From Bacillota bacterium (GTDB lineage: Bacteria > Bacillota > Sulfobacillia > JABLXB01), in contig JABLXB010000004.1 in assembly GCA_013178305.1 (NCBI GenBank), positions 124,001-188,000 on the forward strand: a stretch of DNA of 64,000 nt, given 5' to 3'. Position numbers and translations under genes: made by a program. The notes under the pieces are model-generated. The model saw only the letters and a list, made by a program, of their open reading frames with translations, was not told the DNA's origin and searched no databases. Shown here one piece after another: positions 17,062 to 25,640 of this stretch (positions within the stretch are counted from its first letter, which is position 1; each line of letters begins with the position of its first letter).

Positions 17062-17497
17062 TACCCATTCCTCCGGTAACCAGCAAGTTCCAAAGAAAGT
17101 GGAGGGCGATTCCCGCTCCGATCCCAGCCGGAAGCGACCCCGCCGTCCTCCAGGCGAAAGCGGTCGCCCCACCGAACGCGGCGTGTCCAAGCACGCTCGC
17201 CAGGGCCGCAGCCCCTCCGCGACGGGGGGAGCGCCATAAATCGTAGACCGACTCTGCAAGTCCGAACAGGATGTGCGCCGGGACGACCGGGGAACCCAGT
17301 AGTACCGCGGGGACCGTTTTGACAATCTCCTCGGTAAACGGCGCTGCGAGCGCTGCCCGCGCCTCACCCACGGACTTCGACAAAGCGCGATTGACCGAAA
17401 ACGCAAGAGCGACGGAAACGGCGACCGCGGGGAGGAGGCTGCGCAGGGCGCCCAGCAGGGCGCCCGCTTGCGTGCTGGAATACATACCTGCCTGCAT
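17039..17497 (-). CDS. PrsW-like intramembrane metalloprotease
   Basis: About 152 residues, mostly hydrophobic. The motifs of PrsW/CPBP-type membrane proteases appear in order: EEIVK (E-E-x-x-K), FGLAES, LGHAAFGG (H-x-x-x-G) and LHFLWN (H-x-x-W-N). In B. subtilis PrsW cleaves an anti-sigma factor. The protein is shorter than typical PrsW, but all metal-ligand candidates are present. The gene lies between pth and mfd, where B. subtilis has fin (anti-sigma-F). Start uncertain: ATG 17497 or 17485, or TTG 17554. None has a good ribosome-binding site. Confidence 0.65.
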   Translation of the reverse strand: MQAGMYSSTQAGALLGALRSLLPAVAVSVALAFSVNRALSKSVGEARAALAAPFTEEIVKTVPAVLLGSPVVPAHILFGLAESVYDLWRSPRRGGAAALASVLGHAAFGGATAFAWRTAGSLPAGIGAGIALHFLWNLLVTGGMGSAPEGNR

Positions 17498-17559
17498 GAG
17501 GCTATTATTCGAGCGACGGGAGACCCGTATGCCGTCGACGGGAACGCCGTTCAACCGCG

Positions 17560-18117
17560 CTACGAATTGTGCCTCGATATCGCCGCCTCGTAACCCAGGT
17601 CAATGATGGCGGCCACAGCGCCGACGGCCGCGTCCAGCAAGGCCGCCATCGCCTCCTCCTCCGCCACACTGAATGGCGTAAGTACGTAGTCTACGGGATC
17701 GATACCCTCCGGCGGCCTCCCGACGCCCAGCTTGAGCCGCGGGAACTCCTCCGTGCCCAGGGAGTCGATGATCGATTGCACGCCCCTGTGGCCCCCGGAT
17801 GAACCCCTCAGCCTGATCCTCAGGCGCCCAAACTCGAGATCCATGTCGTCGTGGAGCACGAGAAGGTCGGCCGGCCCTTCCCCCATGGCCTCCAGTGCCC
17901 TCCGGACACTCTGCCCGCTCAGGTTCATGTAAGTCAGGGGTTTCAATATGGTAATGCGCTGTCCCCGGATCATTCCAGAACCGGACACGCCCTGCCAGCA
18001 TGTCCGGTTCAACGAAATCGAAAGCCTTTCCGCTATCAGGTCGGCCACGCGGAAACCCAGGTTGTGTCTGGTAAACCGGTAAGCCGGTCCCGGGTTGCCA
18101 AGGCCGGTGATGAGCAT
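17560..18117 (-). CDS. pth: Peptidyl-tRNA hydrolase
   Basis: 185 residues. The family core is intact: GLGNPGPAYRFTRHNLGF, which includes the catalytic His, LKPLTYMNLSG, LHDDMDLEFGRLR and GGHRGVQSI. It releases peptides from tRNA that dropped off ribosomes. It follows ctc by eight bases in the same operon, as in B. subtilis. Confidence 0.97.
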   Translation of the reverse strand: MLITGLGNPGPAYRFTRHNLGFRVADLIAERLSISLNRTCWQGVSGSGMIRGQRITILKPLTYMNLSGQSVRRALEAMGEGPADLLVLHDDMDLEFGRLRIRLRGSSGGHRGVQSIIDSLGTEEFPRLKLGVGRPPEGIDPVDYVLTPFSVAEEEAMAALLDAAVGAVAAIIDLGYEAAISRHNS

Positions 18118-18125
18118 ACTCGACC

Positions 18126-18776
18126 CTACTCCTCTTTCGCTTCCTCGTCCTTGCCCTTCTTGATTACCTCGGGCTCGGCTCCTTCAGGCGCGGCCTCCGG
18201 AGCCTCGACTTCCTCCTCGGCCCTCGGCGCGAGCACCGATATCACGAGCTCGTCCGGCTCTTCGAGGAGCTTCACGTTCTCCGGGATCTTGAGGTCACCC
18301 GCCGTCACGTGGTCGCCGGGATTGAGGTCGCCGACGTGCACGGTGATGCGGTCGGGCACCGCGGCCGGGAGGCACTCCACCTCGACCTCGCGCATCTGGT
18401 GCTGCAGAATGGCGCCCTTCGCCTGCAGCTCTTCCTCGCCCACCAGGTGGATGGATACCCTGAGCTTGATCTTCTCCTCCAGGTTGACCTCGCGGAGGTC
18501 GACGTGAAGAGGCGTGTACTTCACGGGGTCCTCCTGGATCTCCTGGATCATGGCGTTCTTCGTGACGACGCCGCCGGGCCCCTCAATACGCACCTTCAAA
18601 AGGACGTTCCTGTCCCCGCGCGCCGCTTTCTCGAACGTCTTCCTGTCAAACACCAGCGGTGTGCTTTCGGTGCTCTTTCCGTAGATTACCGCCGGAAGCT
18701 TCCCCTGAGCCCTGAGCCTCCTGGCCACGCCCTTTCCGCTACCCCTCAATACCGCGCTGATCTCCACCTGTTCCAT
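18126..18776 (-). CDS. ctc: 50S ribosomal protein L25 (Ctc/TL5 type)
   Basis: 216 residues: an N-terminal 5S-rRNA-binding L25 domain (RGSGKGVARRLRAQGKLPAVIYG) plus a beta-rich C-terminal domain and an acidic Glu/Ala-rich tail (about the last 30 residues), the longer Ctc/TL5 form. In B. subtilis ctc is stress-induced. Its start lies 38 bases inside the upstream acetyltransferase gene. Confidence 0.96.
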   Translation of the reverse strand: MEQVEISAVLRGSGKGVARRLRAQGKLPAVIYGKSTESTPLVFDRKTFEKAARGDRNVLLKVRIEGPGGVVTKNAMIQEIQEDPVKYTPLHVDLREVNLEEKIKLRVSIHLVGEEELQAKGAILQHQMREVEVECLPAAVPDRITVHVGDLNPGDHVTAGDLKIPENVKLLEEPDELVISVLAPRAEEEVEAPEAAPEGAEPEVIKKGKDEEAKEE

Positions 18777-19413
18777 ATTCGATCCTCCTCGGACGCCGTG
18801 ATTCCCTGATCATGATCATCCATTTCCCCTGACTATCGCTGGTAAAGCCCGCCTCGACGAAACCGAACGACGTGTACATCGCCACCGCGGGCGTGTTTGC
18901 CGGCCTGACCTCGAGCCTCACCCTGAAGACCCCGCGCCTTTCCAGGTAATCCAGCCCGGCCTGCACGAGAGCGCTCCCGAGTCCCCTCCCGCGATACTGC
19001 GGACTCACTGCTACCGAGAGTATGCGCGCATCCACGTACGGGCCGCCCGTGAGCGCGGACGACATGAATCCAACCTTGTCAGCCATCAGCGCCCCGACCG
19101 GCCTCATCCTGAAACCATACTCCCCACGGATCCACCGGCCGATCCATCTTAGCACGTGCCCGCGCAGGAGCGCTATCTTCCACAGTCTTAAAGTACTCGA
19201 TGGGGCGAATATATAACCCGCTACCCTGCTCTCGTCCCTGGCCACGTGGAAACAGCCCGGTTCGGAATCGAGGCAGGCGCGGAATAGGTCCTCTATAGCC
19301 TTGAGAGGGACAACGTCCCCGAACATGTGGGTGACGCTGTCGCGGAAAGACTCGGCGAAAACATCCGCGACCTGCGGGAGGTCGCTTTCCAGCACCGGGC
19401 CGTACTCGAACAT
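18739..19413 (-). CDS. GNAT-family N-acetyltransferase
   Basis: 224 residues from ATG 19413. The acetyl-CoA-binding motif A is clear (LSVAVSPQYRGRGLGSALVQ), followed by the motif-B region (NTPAVAMYTSFGFVEAGF) typical of RimI-like enzymes. Substrate unknown. It lies between prs and ctc, where B. subtilis has no such gene, and overlaps ctc by 38 bases. Confidence 0.88.
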   Translation of the reverse strand: MFEYGPVLESDLPQVADVFAESFRDSVTHMFGDVVPLKAIEDLFRACLDSEPGCFHVARDESRVAGYIFAPSSTLRLWKIALLRGHVLRWIGRWIRGEYGFRMRPVGALMADKVGFMSSALTGGPYVDARILSVAVSPQYRGRGLGSALVQAGLDYLERRGVFRVRLEVRPANTPAVAMYTSFGFVEAGFTSDSQGKWMIMIRESRRPRRIEYGTGGDQRGIEG

Positions 19414-19435
19414 GGCGGCTTCCCGGGACACACGG

Positions 19436-20386
19436 TTAGTCGAACAACTCCGATACAGACAGGTCATCGTGTATCCTCGAGATCGCCTCCCCGAGGAGCC
19501 TCGCTACGGACAGGACCTTGATTTTCCCGCCGGCGTCGCCCTTCCCGAGCGGGATCGTGTTGGTCACGATGACTTCCTTGATCGGGCTCTTCTCTATCCG
19601 CTCGATTGCTGGGTGGGACAGCACGGGGTGGGTACAGCACGCGTACACCTCGCGGGCGCTCTTCCCCAGTATGGCTTCCGCGGCCTGGACGATGCTTCCG
19701 GCGGTGTCTATCATGTCGTCTATGATGATGGCAGTCTTTCCCTTTACCTTTCCAATTATGTTCATAACCTCGGCCACGTTCGGCTCCGGCCTGCGCTTGT
19801 CCACGATCGCGATAGGCGCCCGCAGTTTATGCGCCATGTCCCTCGCGCGCGACATGCTCCCCACGTCCGGCGAGACGATGACGATGTCCTCAAGTCCCCT
19901 GTTGGAGAAGTACTCCGAGAGTATGGGGATCGCCGACAGGTGGTCGACGGGGATATCGAAGAACCCCTGTATCTGGCCCGAGTGAAGGTCCATTGTGAGG
20001 ACTCTTCCGGCACCCGCGGTGGTTATGAGGTTGGCGACCAGCTTTGCGGTAATCGGTTCGCGGCCCCTCGTCTTGCGGTCCTGCCGCGCGTATCCATAAA
20101 AAGGAATCACGGCGGTGATGCGCCTGGCCGAAGCCCTGAGCAGGGCGTCCATTATGATGAGGAGCTGCATGAGGTTGTCGTTCACGGGCGAGCACGTGGA
20201 CTGGATGACGAAAATGTCGCAACCCCGGACGTTCTCGTTGATGATGACGCGTGTTTCCCCATTGGCGAACCTGCCAAGCTCTATCTTACCGAGCGGAAGG
20301 TCGAGATGCCGCGCGATTTCGGCGGCGAGATCAGGCGCGCTGCTGCCTGCGATTATCTTCAGCTTGTTGCCGTTCCCTTCACTCAT
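19436..20386 (-). CDS. prs: Ribose-phosphate pyrophosphokinase
   Basis: 316 residues, the standard length. It makes PRPP from ribose 5-phosphate and ATP for purine, pyrimidine, His, Trp and NAD synthesis. Visible: FANGETRV, the YARQDRK ATP-site loop, and the PRPP-binding loop [13 protein letters not shown]. It follows glmU by 17 bases, as in B. subtilis. Confidence 0.97.
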   Translation of the reverse strand: MSEGNGNKLKIIAGSSAPDLAAEIARHLDLPLGKIELGRFANGETRVIINENVRGCDIFVIQSTCSPVNDNLMQLLIIMDALLRASARRITAVIPFYGYARQDRKTRGREPITAKLVANLITTAGAGRVLTMDLHSGQIQGFFDIPVDHLSAIPILSEYFSNRGLEDIVIVSPDVGSMSRARDMAHKLRAPIAIVDKRRPEPNVAEVMNIIGKVKGKTAIIIDDMIDTAGSIVQAAEAILGKSAREVYACCTHPVLSHPAIERIEKSPIKEVIVTNTIPLGKGDAGGKIKVLSVARLLGEAISRIHDDLSVSELFD

Positions 20387-20403
20387 GCGCGCTCTTCCTC
20401 CCT

Positions 20404-21777
20404 TTACGCTTTTCCCGCCTTACGCCTGGCCCAGTCCCGCTTGTTCTCCTGACGCGCGCGGGCGATCGCCAGGGCCCCCTCCGGGACCTCCTGGTTGACG
20501 GTGGATCCGGCGGCGACGTACGCATTGCTTCCCACCTTCACCGGAGCCACGAGGTTGGCGTTGCACCCGATGAAGGCGCCGTCCTCTATCACGGTCCTGT
20601 GCTTGCGTTTACCGTCGTAGTTGACGGTCACGCAGCCGGCCCCCATGTTGACCCCCGAGCCGATGTCCGCGTCGCCCACGTAGCTATGATGCGGGACCTT
20701 GGAGCCACTGCCGATGACGGAGTTCTTGACCTCGGCGAAGTTTCCGACCCTGGCCCCCAACTTCAGCGTAGTGCCCGGTCTTACGTGGCTGAACGGCCCA
20801 ACCCTGACTTCGTCCTCAAGCGTGCTCCCCTCCACCACCGAGAACTCGATGACGCACCCGTCCCCTACCGAGGTATCGACAAGCCTCGCCGAGGGCCCGA
20901 TCGTGCACCCACAACCTATCGCCGTTCGCCCCTCCACGAAGGTGAACGGCTTGATGACGGTGTCCGGGCCGATCCGGGCGTAGTCGTCGATGAACACCGA
21001 GGCGGGGTCCTGGATGGTGACACCCGAGAGCATGAGCGCGTCGAGCCGCCTCTCCTTGAGTACGGCCTCGGCCAGCGCCAACTGCTTGCGGTCGTTGATC
21101 CCCATTACCTCGAGGGGGTCGTCCGCTTGCACCGTGCCGACCCGGAAGCCCGCCGCGACGATAATCTCCAGGACGTCTGTCAGGTAATACTCCCCCTGCG
21201 AGTTGTCGGGGCGTATGCGCCCGAGCGCCTCGAACAGCGGCCCGGCCTTGAAGCAGTATACGCCGGTGTTGATCTCGCAGATCCGCAGCTCGTCCGGAGT
21301 GCACTCGCGGTGTTCGACGATCCTCAGGAAGCCGCCGTTCTCGTCGCGGATGATGCGGCCGTAACCGGAGGGGTCGCCGAAGACCGCTGTGAGCACTGTC
21401 GCGCCGTTACCGGCGTCGTCGTGAGCGTCCGCGAGCCTTGCTACCAGAGCCGGGGGGAGCAAGGGCATGTCCCCGTAAAGGACGACGACGTCACCGTCGA
21501 AACCCTGGAGAATTGGGGCGGCCTGCATCACGGCGTGGCCCGTGCCCCGCTGCTCCGCCTGGAGCGCGTACTCGATTCCGTCCCCCAGCGCCCTCTTGAC
21601 CCTGTCGGCCTGGTGCCCCACTACAACGACAAGCCGCGCCGGATCTATGTCCTTCGCGGCGTCGACTGCGTAAGTTATCATGGGCCTGCCCCTGAGCGGG
21701 TGCATGGTCTTCACCAGGGAGGACTTCATCCTGGTCCCCAGGCCCGCCGCGAGTATGATCGCGGCAACCTCGCGCAT
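20404..21777 (-). CDS. glmU: Bifunctional GlmU
   Basis: 457 residues. The N-terminal uridyltransferase ([28 protein letters not shown]) is joined to a C-terminal left-handed beta-helix acetyltransferase with hexapeptide repeats ([20 protein letters not shown], then [14 protein letters not shown]). It makes UDP-GlcNAc for peptidoglycan. Both active sites appear complete. It is first in the glmU-prs-(GNAT)-ctc-pth run. In B. subtilis spoVG and yabJ lie upstream; here only 89 bases separate it from purR. Confidence 0.97.
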   Translation of the reverse strand: MREVAAIILAAGLGTRMKSSLVKTMHPLRGRPMITYAVDAAKDIDPARLVVVVGHQADRVKRALGDGIEYALQAEQRGTGHAVMQAAPILQGFDGDVVVLYGDMPLLPPALVARLADAHDDAGNGATVLTAVFGDPSGYGRIIRDENGGFLRIVEHRECTPDELRICEINTGVYCFKAGPLFEALGRIRPDNSQGEYYLTDVLEIIVAAGFRVGTVQADDPLEVMGINDRKQLALAEAVLKERRLDALMLSGVTIQDPASVFIDDYARIGPDTVIKPFTFVEGRTAIGCGCTIGPSARLVDTSVGDGCVIEFSVVEGSTLEDEVRVGPFSHVRPGTTLKLGARVGNFAEVKNSVIGSGSKVPHHSYVGDADIGSGVNMGAGCVTVNYDGKRKHRTVIEDGAFIGCNANLVAPVKVGSNAYVAAGSTVNQEVPEGALAIARARQENKRDWARRKAGKA

Positions 21778-21866
21778 TAATGGCGCACCTCCGTTGGTAT
21801 TATACCACAGGGCGGATCGATTTCCTGTAACGAGAAGCCCTGGGAAGTCCGGTAATCCTGGCCATT

Positions 21867-22697
21867 CTAGCGACCCTCCTCCGGCACCCAGCCGGCGGGG
21901 CCGATTTTGACGCGCCTCTCCGTCTCGTCCACCGCTTCCAGCACGGCGAGCGCCAGGAACTCATCCACCAGCTTCTTACCGGGCTCCGACGTGGCCACGA
22001 CCACGCACGTACCGGCTACGGTGACGTCGAATTCACCCAGGAGGTCGGCAATGCCCTTCGCCGTCCCGCCCGCCTTCATAAAGTCGTCAATCACGAGCGC
22101 CTTCGAGCCCGGCTGAAGCGCCCTTTTGGGCAGCGACATGGTCTGGATACTCCTGGTCGACCCCGACACGTAGTTGATGCCCACGGACGACCCTTCGGTG
22201 ACTCCACTGTCCCTGCGGCATACGACCAGCGGGAGGTCCATCGCCCGCGCGGTCATGAGCGCGATCGGGATGCCGCGGGTCTCCATGGTCACCACGTAGT
22301 CGATACCCTCGCCGGCGAACTTCGTGGCGAACACCTCGCCGATCTCCCAGGCCAGTACGGGAGAGTTGATGAGGTCGGTCATGTACAGGAATCCACCGGG
22401 TAGTATTCTATCGGGCGAAGACAACATTCCGCACACGGAGAGAGCGATGCGCCGGATGTCCGCCACCGGCCTGCTGGGGACGTACTTGACGCCTCCCGCG
22501 GCGCCGGCCATGGTGACTATCCTTCCGGCGCCGGCGTCTTCAATGCCCCGCCTGACAATCGCGAGGTCTTCGCTTATCGTCGACTTGGCTGCCCCGAAGC
22601 GGTCCGCGAAGGTGGACAGCGACAGCACGGCGGAAGGCCGCTCGATCAGGGATTTCACGATGAAGGCTATCCTCTCACCCCTGTGGGCCCTGGCCAT
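21867..22697 (-). CDS. purR: Pur operon repressor PurR
   Basis: 276 residues. An N-terminal winged helix (residues 1-75) precedes a phosphoribosyltransferase-like domain with the PRPP loop VIDDFMKAGGTA. In Bacillota, PurR binds PurBoxes and is released by PRPP. ATG 22697 is eight bases after GGGGGAG; GTG 22706 is an alternative. Its neighbours prs and glmU are conserved. Confidence 0.95.
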   Translation of the reverse strand: MARAHRGERIAFIVKSLIERPSAVLSLSTFADRFGAAKSTISEDLAIVRRGIEDAGAGRIVTMAGAAGGVKYVPSRPVADIRRIALSVCGMLSSPDRILPGGFLYMTDLINSPVLAWEIGEVFATKFAGEGIDYVVTMETRGIPIALMTARAMDLPLVVCRRDSGVTEGSSVGINYVSGSTRSIQTMSLPKRALQPGSKALVIDDFMKAGGTAKGIADLLGEFDVTVAGTCVVVATSEPGKKLVDEFLALAVLEAVDETERRVKIGPAGWVPEEGR

Positions 22698-22876
22698 TAA
22701 CCTCACTCCCCCGGTTGGGATCCCGAACGTTCGCCGTTGTGGCTAATTGCTTCATTCACCTTTTCAGGAATTGTTTCCACACCGCGGACGCGAAACCTTC
22801 AACGATTAACCGGTCTGCCCCTGGTCGCCCGGCCCCGCGCGGCGAATGAATGTCGAAAAGTTGAGGCCCGGGTCAC

Positions 22877-22905
22877 TTGAGTTGCCAGTTCGCTTCCAGT
22901 AGAAT
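22877..22905 (+). promoter_or_regulatory. Sigma-A promoter of the proline-rich exported protein
   Basis: TTGAGT (22877-22882), 17-base spacer, TAGAAT (22900-22905), about 50 bases upstream of the TTG start. Confidence 0.55.
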
Positions 22906-22959
22906 GATCCGTACGGGGGGTCGATTGGGCCGGGGCTACTCACAGGAGAGTGGTCAGCC

Positions 22960-23847
22960 TTGCCGAGCGTCCTGCTGGTTCCGTTACTCGCGTGTACGCT
23001 CATCGCGAACGTGTCCCCGTGCATCCCGCGTCACCCATCGCGCGAAAACTCACTGCGCCACAGCATCCCCATTCCGCGCCTGGCCTTCGAGGCCAGCATC
23101 CGTGCGGGGGAAAACGGCGTGAAACCGGACCGCCCCCTCGTGCTGGCGCTAACCGTCCCGTCTCACGGCGCGAACGCCCTCGTACATCTCGTCAAAAACG
23201 GCGCCATAACGCTCGAGGACGCCTGCGACGGAAAAACGCAGGTGGTCCCGCCTTCAGTCGCCGCCGCGCCGCGGAGCGCCGGCCGCCGTAGTCGCCCCAC
23301 GGACCAACGTGTTGAGATCAGTTACCTTCCCCGTAGCGGCTGGAAGCCATCCGCAGTTCACTCAATAACGGTGCGCTTCAGGAAGGCCCCGCTTTGGAGG
23401 ACTTCCTTTACGACGGGCCCGGTCGACCAGGACCCCCGGCCGGAACCGCCGCCGGGAACAGACCCACAGCCAGATCCGGGCGGGCCGGGCGACCCCGCCC
23501 CGCAGCCAGATCCGCAGCCTGATCCGCCGCCCATTGCGCCTCAACCTGATGTATACACGCTGACAGGACGCTTCGGGTGGGGGTCGCTGGACCCAAACAC
23601 GATCGAGTTCTCCATCTCAAAGCCCACGACCATAACGGTGTCGTACAACTCGCTGGAGACTGTGAACAGGCAGTACCATCAGGAGGGGCTCTACTTCACG
23701 GTGGAGTCGCCTGGGGGGTTCGCTGGGCTATACAGGGGCGGGGGCGAGCGCAGCATCGATCTTCCGGCGGGTGACTACACCATTCGGGCCAAGTCATACC
23801 TCGGGGCGTCATACGCCACAATCACAGTCACTGTCCCACGAATCTAG
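22960..23847 (+). CDS. Exported protein with Pro/Asp/Gln linker
   Basis: 295 residues and no family I can name. A probable signal peptide is followed by a first domain (about 40-145), a low-complexity linker of DPQP-type repeats (about 150-190), and a beta-rich C-terminal domain of about 90 residues with alternating strands (FSISKPTTITVSYNS, DYTIRAKSYLGASYATI). That last part looks like a bacterial pre-peptidase C-terminal or similar beta-sandwich. TTG 22960 with AGGAGAG nine bases upstream. It is a plus-strand gene inserted in a long minus-strand block, with its own promoter and 3' hairpin. Probably surface-exposed or secreted. Confidence 0.65.
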   Translation: MPSVLLVPLLACTLIANVSPCIPRHPSRENSLRHSIPIPRLAFEASIRAGENGVKPDRPLVLALTVPSHGANALVHLVKNGAITLEDACDGKTQVVPPSVAAAPRSAGRRSRPTDQRVEISYLPRSGWKPSAVHSITVRFRKAPLWRTSFTTGPVDQDPRPEPPPGTDPQPDPGGPGDPAPQPDPQPDPPPIAPQPDVYTLTGRFGWGSLDPNTIEFSISKPTTITVSYNSLETVNRQYHQEGLYFTVESPGGFAGLYRGGGERSIDLPAGDYTIRAKSYLGASYATITVTVPRI

Positions 23848-23849
23848 AG

Positions 23850-23872
23850 GCGGCGGGGTTTTTCCCCGCCGC
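23850..23872. terminator. Hairpin after the exported protein gene
   Basis: GCGGCGGGG (23850-23858) pairs perfectly with CCCCGCCGC (23864-23872) around a T5 loop. It has no long T-run but lies three bases after the stop codon, between convergent genes. Confidence 0.6.
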
Positions 23873-23944
23873 TCGATTCGTCATGCCCTCAATTCACCTG
23901 CTCTCAGTGCACCGGTCCCCGGTTAACAGGGCTGACTCCAGGCG

Positions 23945-24706
23945 TCATCCCCGGCCTCCCAGCATAGACCGCGCCAGTTCCAGATCCGACGGCTTGTCCA
24001 CGTCGATCCCGATTTCCGGGAAAGCCGTGAACACGGCCTTTGCCCTTATGCCGTACAGCTTCAGCACCTTGTCCTCGGCCTCGCGGACGGTAAGCCTCTT
24101 GAACAGGAGCTTAATTGTGAACGAGACGCCGAGAACGGCGGCCATCCTGAGCGGCTTCTTCCTGTTCTCGACAAGGAACTCGAGGGTGTTCCTGAGTTTC
24201 CCGGCGGAGCCGAGCCTGGCTACGAACATGTTGCCCCCGGTGAACGTCCCATCCGCCGTGGCCGCGTACGTGCGCTTGACGCCCGGGAATCGCTCCTCGG
24301 CCACCTCCTGGCTCACAATCGGGTAGTAGAAGTCGGCGTCCTCCACCGAGCACTCGGAAATGAAGCCGTCGACGACTTGCGGGGTGATTAGCGGGATGTC
24401 GCACGTGCACACAAGCGCCTTGTCCCGGCCGGGAAGGGCTTCAAAGCCCCTCGACAGGTTGTCGAGCATACCCCCGCCCTGCTGCACATACCGTGTTCGG
24501 CTGCTGCGAATCCGCTTGCCGAGGACGTCCCCGGGACCGACGACCACGATGCCGCTGACAGAAGAGGCCCCCTCGAGGGCGTCGATCACGTACTGCAACA
24601 TCGGCTCCCCGGCGATGTCAATGAGCGCCTCCCACTCTTCGGCAGACGCGCCTTTCAGCCTCCCCTCGTTTACCCTGCCGGCGAGTACCACCGCGTCGAG
24701 GCTCAT
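23945..24706 (-). CDS. MobA-like NTP transferase
   Basis: 253 residues with a nucleotidyltransferase (GT-A) fold: N-terminal VVLAGRVNEGRLKG, CDIPLITPQVVDGFI holding the metal-binding Asp region, and IGIDVDKPSDLELA near the end. Such proteins transfer NMP to a molybdopterin, sugar or other phosphate. The exact substrate cannot be told. ATG 24706 overlaps the ispE stop by four bases. A role with ispE (the preceding gene encodes a MEP-pathway kinase) is possible, but the sequence is not IspD-like enough to claim that. Confidence 0.8.
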   Translation of the reverse strand: MSLDAVVLAGRVNEGRLKGASAEEWEALIDIAGEPMLQYVIDALEGASSVSGIVVVGPGDVLGKRIRSSRTRYVQQGGGMLDNLSRGFEALPGRDKALVCTCDIPLITPQVVDGFISECSVEDADFYYPIVSQEVAEERFPGVKRTYAATADGTFTGGNMFVARLGSAGKLRNTLEFLVENRKKPLRMAAVLGVSFTIKLLFKRLTVREAEDKVLKLYGIRAKAVFTAFPEIGIDVDKPSDLELARSMLGGRG

Positions 24707-25593
24707 ATGCTCGCCCCCCCGTGAAGCGACCGGACGACCATCGTATGTTCTATGCCGCGCTCGCCCTCGAATCCCGAGAGCATCTCGGCAGCGTGCTCCC
24801 TGTCCCTGGTAATGGCAACAACCGTGGGCCCGCTCCCCGAAACGATAGCGCATAGCGGCGAAAACCTCTTCAGCCTGTCGATGATGCTCCCGACCTCAGG
24901 CACCAGCCGTTCGACCGGCCCCTGCAGGGCATTGCCCATTCCGAAGGCCATCCTCTCCACGTCCTGGCTTATGATACCGTCGAGCACCAGCCGCTCGTCG
25001 CCGCCGTCACTGCCGCCGCCGTTGTCGAACTCCGCGTACGCCTCGGCGGCAAGGAGGGACGGCGCCGGCTTGACGAGCGTCATCCAGAACGGCGGCGCGG
25101 GTGTGATCACGCGGACCTTCTCGCCCCTTCCGTGCACGAATGCCGTCTGGGGCGAAAGCGCGAATGGGACATCCGAGCCGATCTCGGCCCCTACCTGGAG
25201 CATTTCCTCCGTCGTAATGTCGAGGCCCCACAACCTCGCGAGGCCGGTGATGCACGCCGCCGCGTCCGAGCTACCCCCGCCGAGTCCCGCGGCCACGGGG
25301 ATGCGCTTCCTGATGAAGATGTCCGCGCCCCTGTCCGGGGCGAACCGTTGCTTGAGGAGTTCCGCCGCCCTTGCGGCGATGTTGTAGGAACCGTTCTTGG
25401 GGTTCTGGGGGATGTCGGGGTTGTCGCAGGTGACGGTGATCAGACCGTCCAGGCGGTCTGTGAGGACGACATCGTCGCAGAGGTCGATCTTTTGCATGAT
25501 GCTTCGAACCTCGTGGTAGCCGTCACCTCTCAGGGAGAGAATCCTGAGAGTCAAATTGATTTTAGCGTGCCCCTTGACGGTTATCTGATCCAC
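24703..25593 (-). CDS. ispE: 4-diphosphocytidyl-2-C-methyl-D-erythritol kinase
   Basis: 296 residues of the GHMP kinase family. N-terminal AKINLTLRILSLRGDGYHEV holds the catalytic Lys. The ATP loop is PVAAGLGGGSSDAAA, and a late glycine motif is SGSGPTV. It phosphorylates CDP-ME in the MEP isoprenoid pathway. In B. subtilis it is next to purR and veg; here cphA lies upstream and a MobA-like gene downstream. Confidence 0.96.
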   Translation of the reverse strand: MDQITVKGHAKINLTLRILSLRGDGYHEVRSIMQKIDLCDDVVLTDRLDGLITVTCDNPDIPQNPKNGSYNIAARAAELLKQRFAPDRGADIFIRKRIPVAAGLGGGSSDAAACITGLARLWGLDITTEEMLQVGAEIGSDVPFALSPQTAFVHGRGEKVRVITPAPPFWMTLVKPAPSLLAAEAYAEFDNGGGSDGGDERLVLDGIISQDVERMAFGMGNALQGPVERLVPEVGSIIDRLKRFSPLCAIVSGSGPTVVAITRDREHAAEMLSGFEGERGIEHTMVVRSLHGGASI

Positions 25594-25640
25594 TGCGGCA
25601 CCCCTGGGGGACTATTCCACGCGGCCCCACCAACACCTCC

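Noticed and set aside
17062-17406. N-terminal extension of Mfd
   Set aside because: Arg/Ser-rich shadow of the PrsW-like gene; GTG 17061 has a good ribosome-binding site and starts at family homology.
23850-23872. CRISPR or other array signals
   Set aside because: Only isolated hairpins are seen; no regularly spaced direct repeats exist anywhere in the window.
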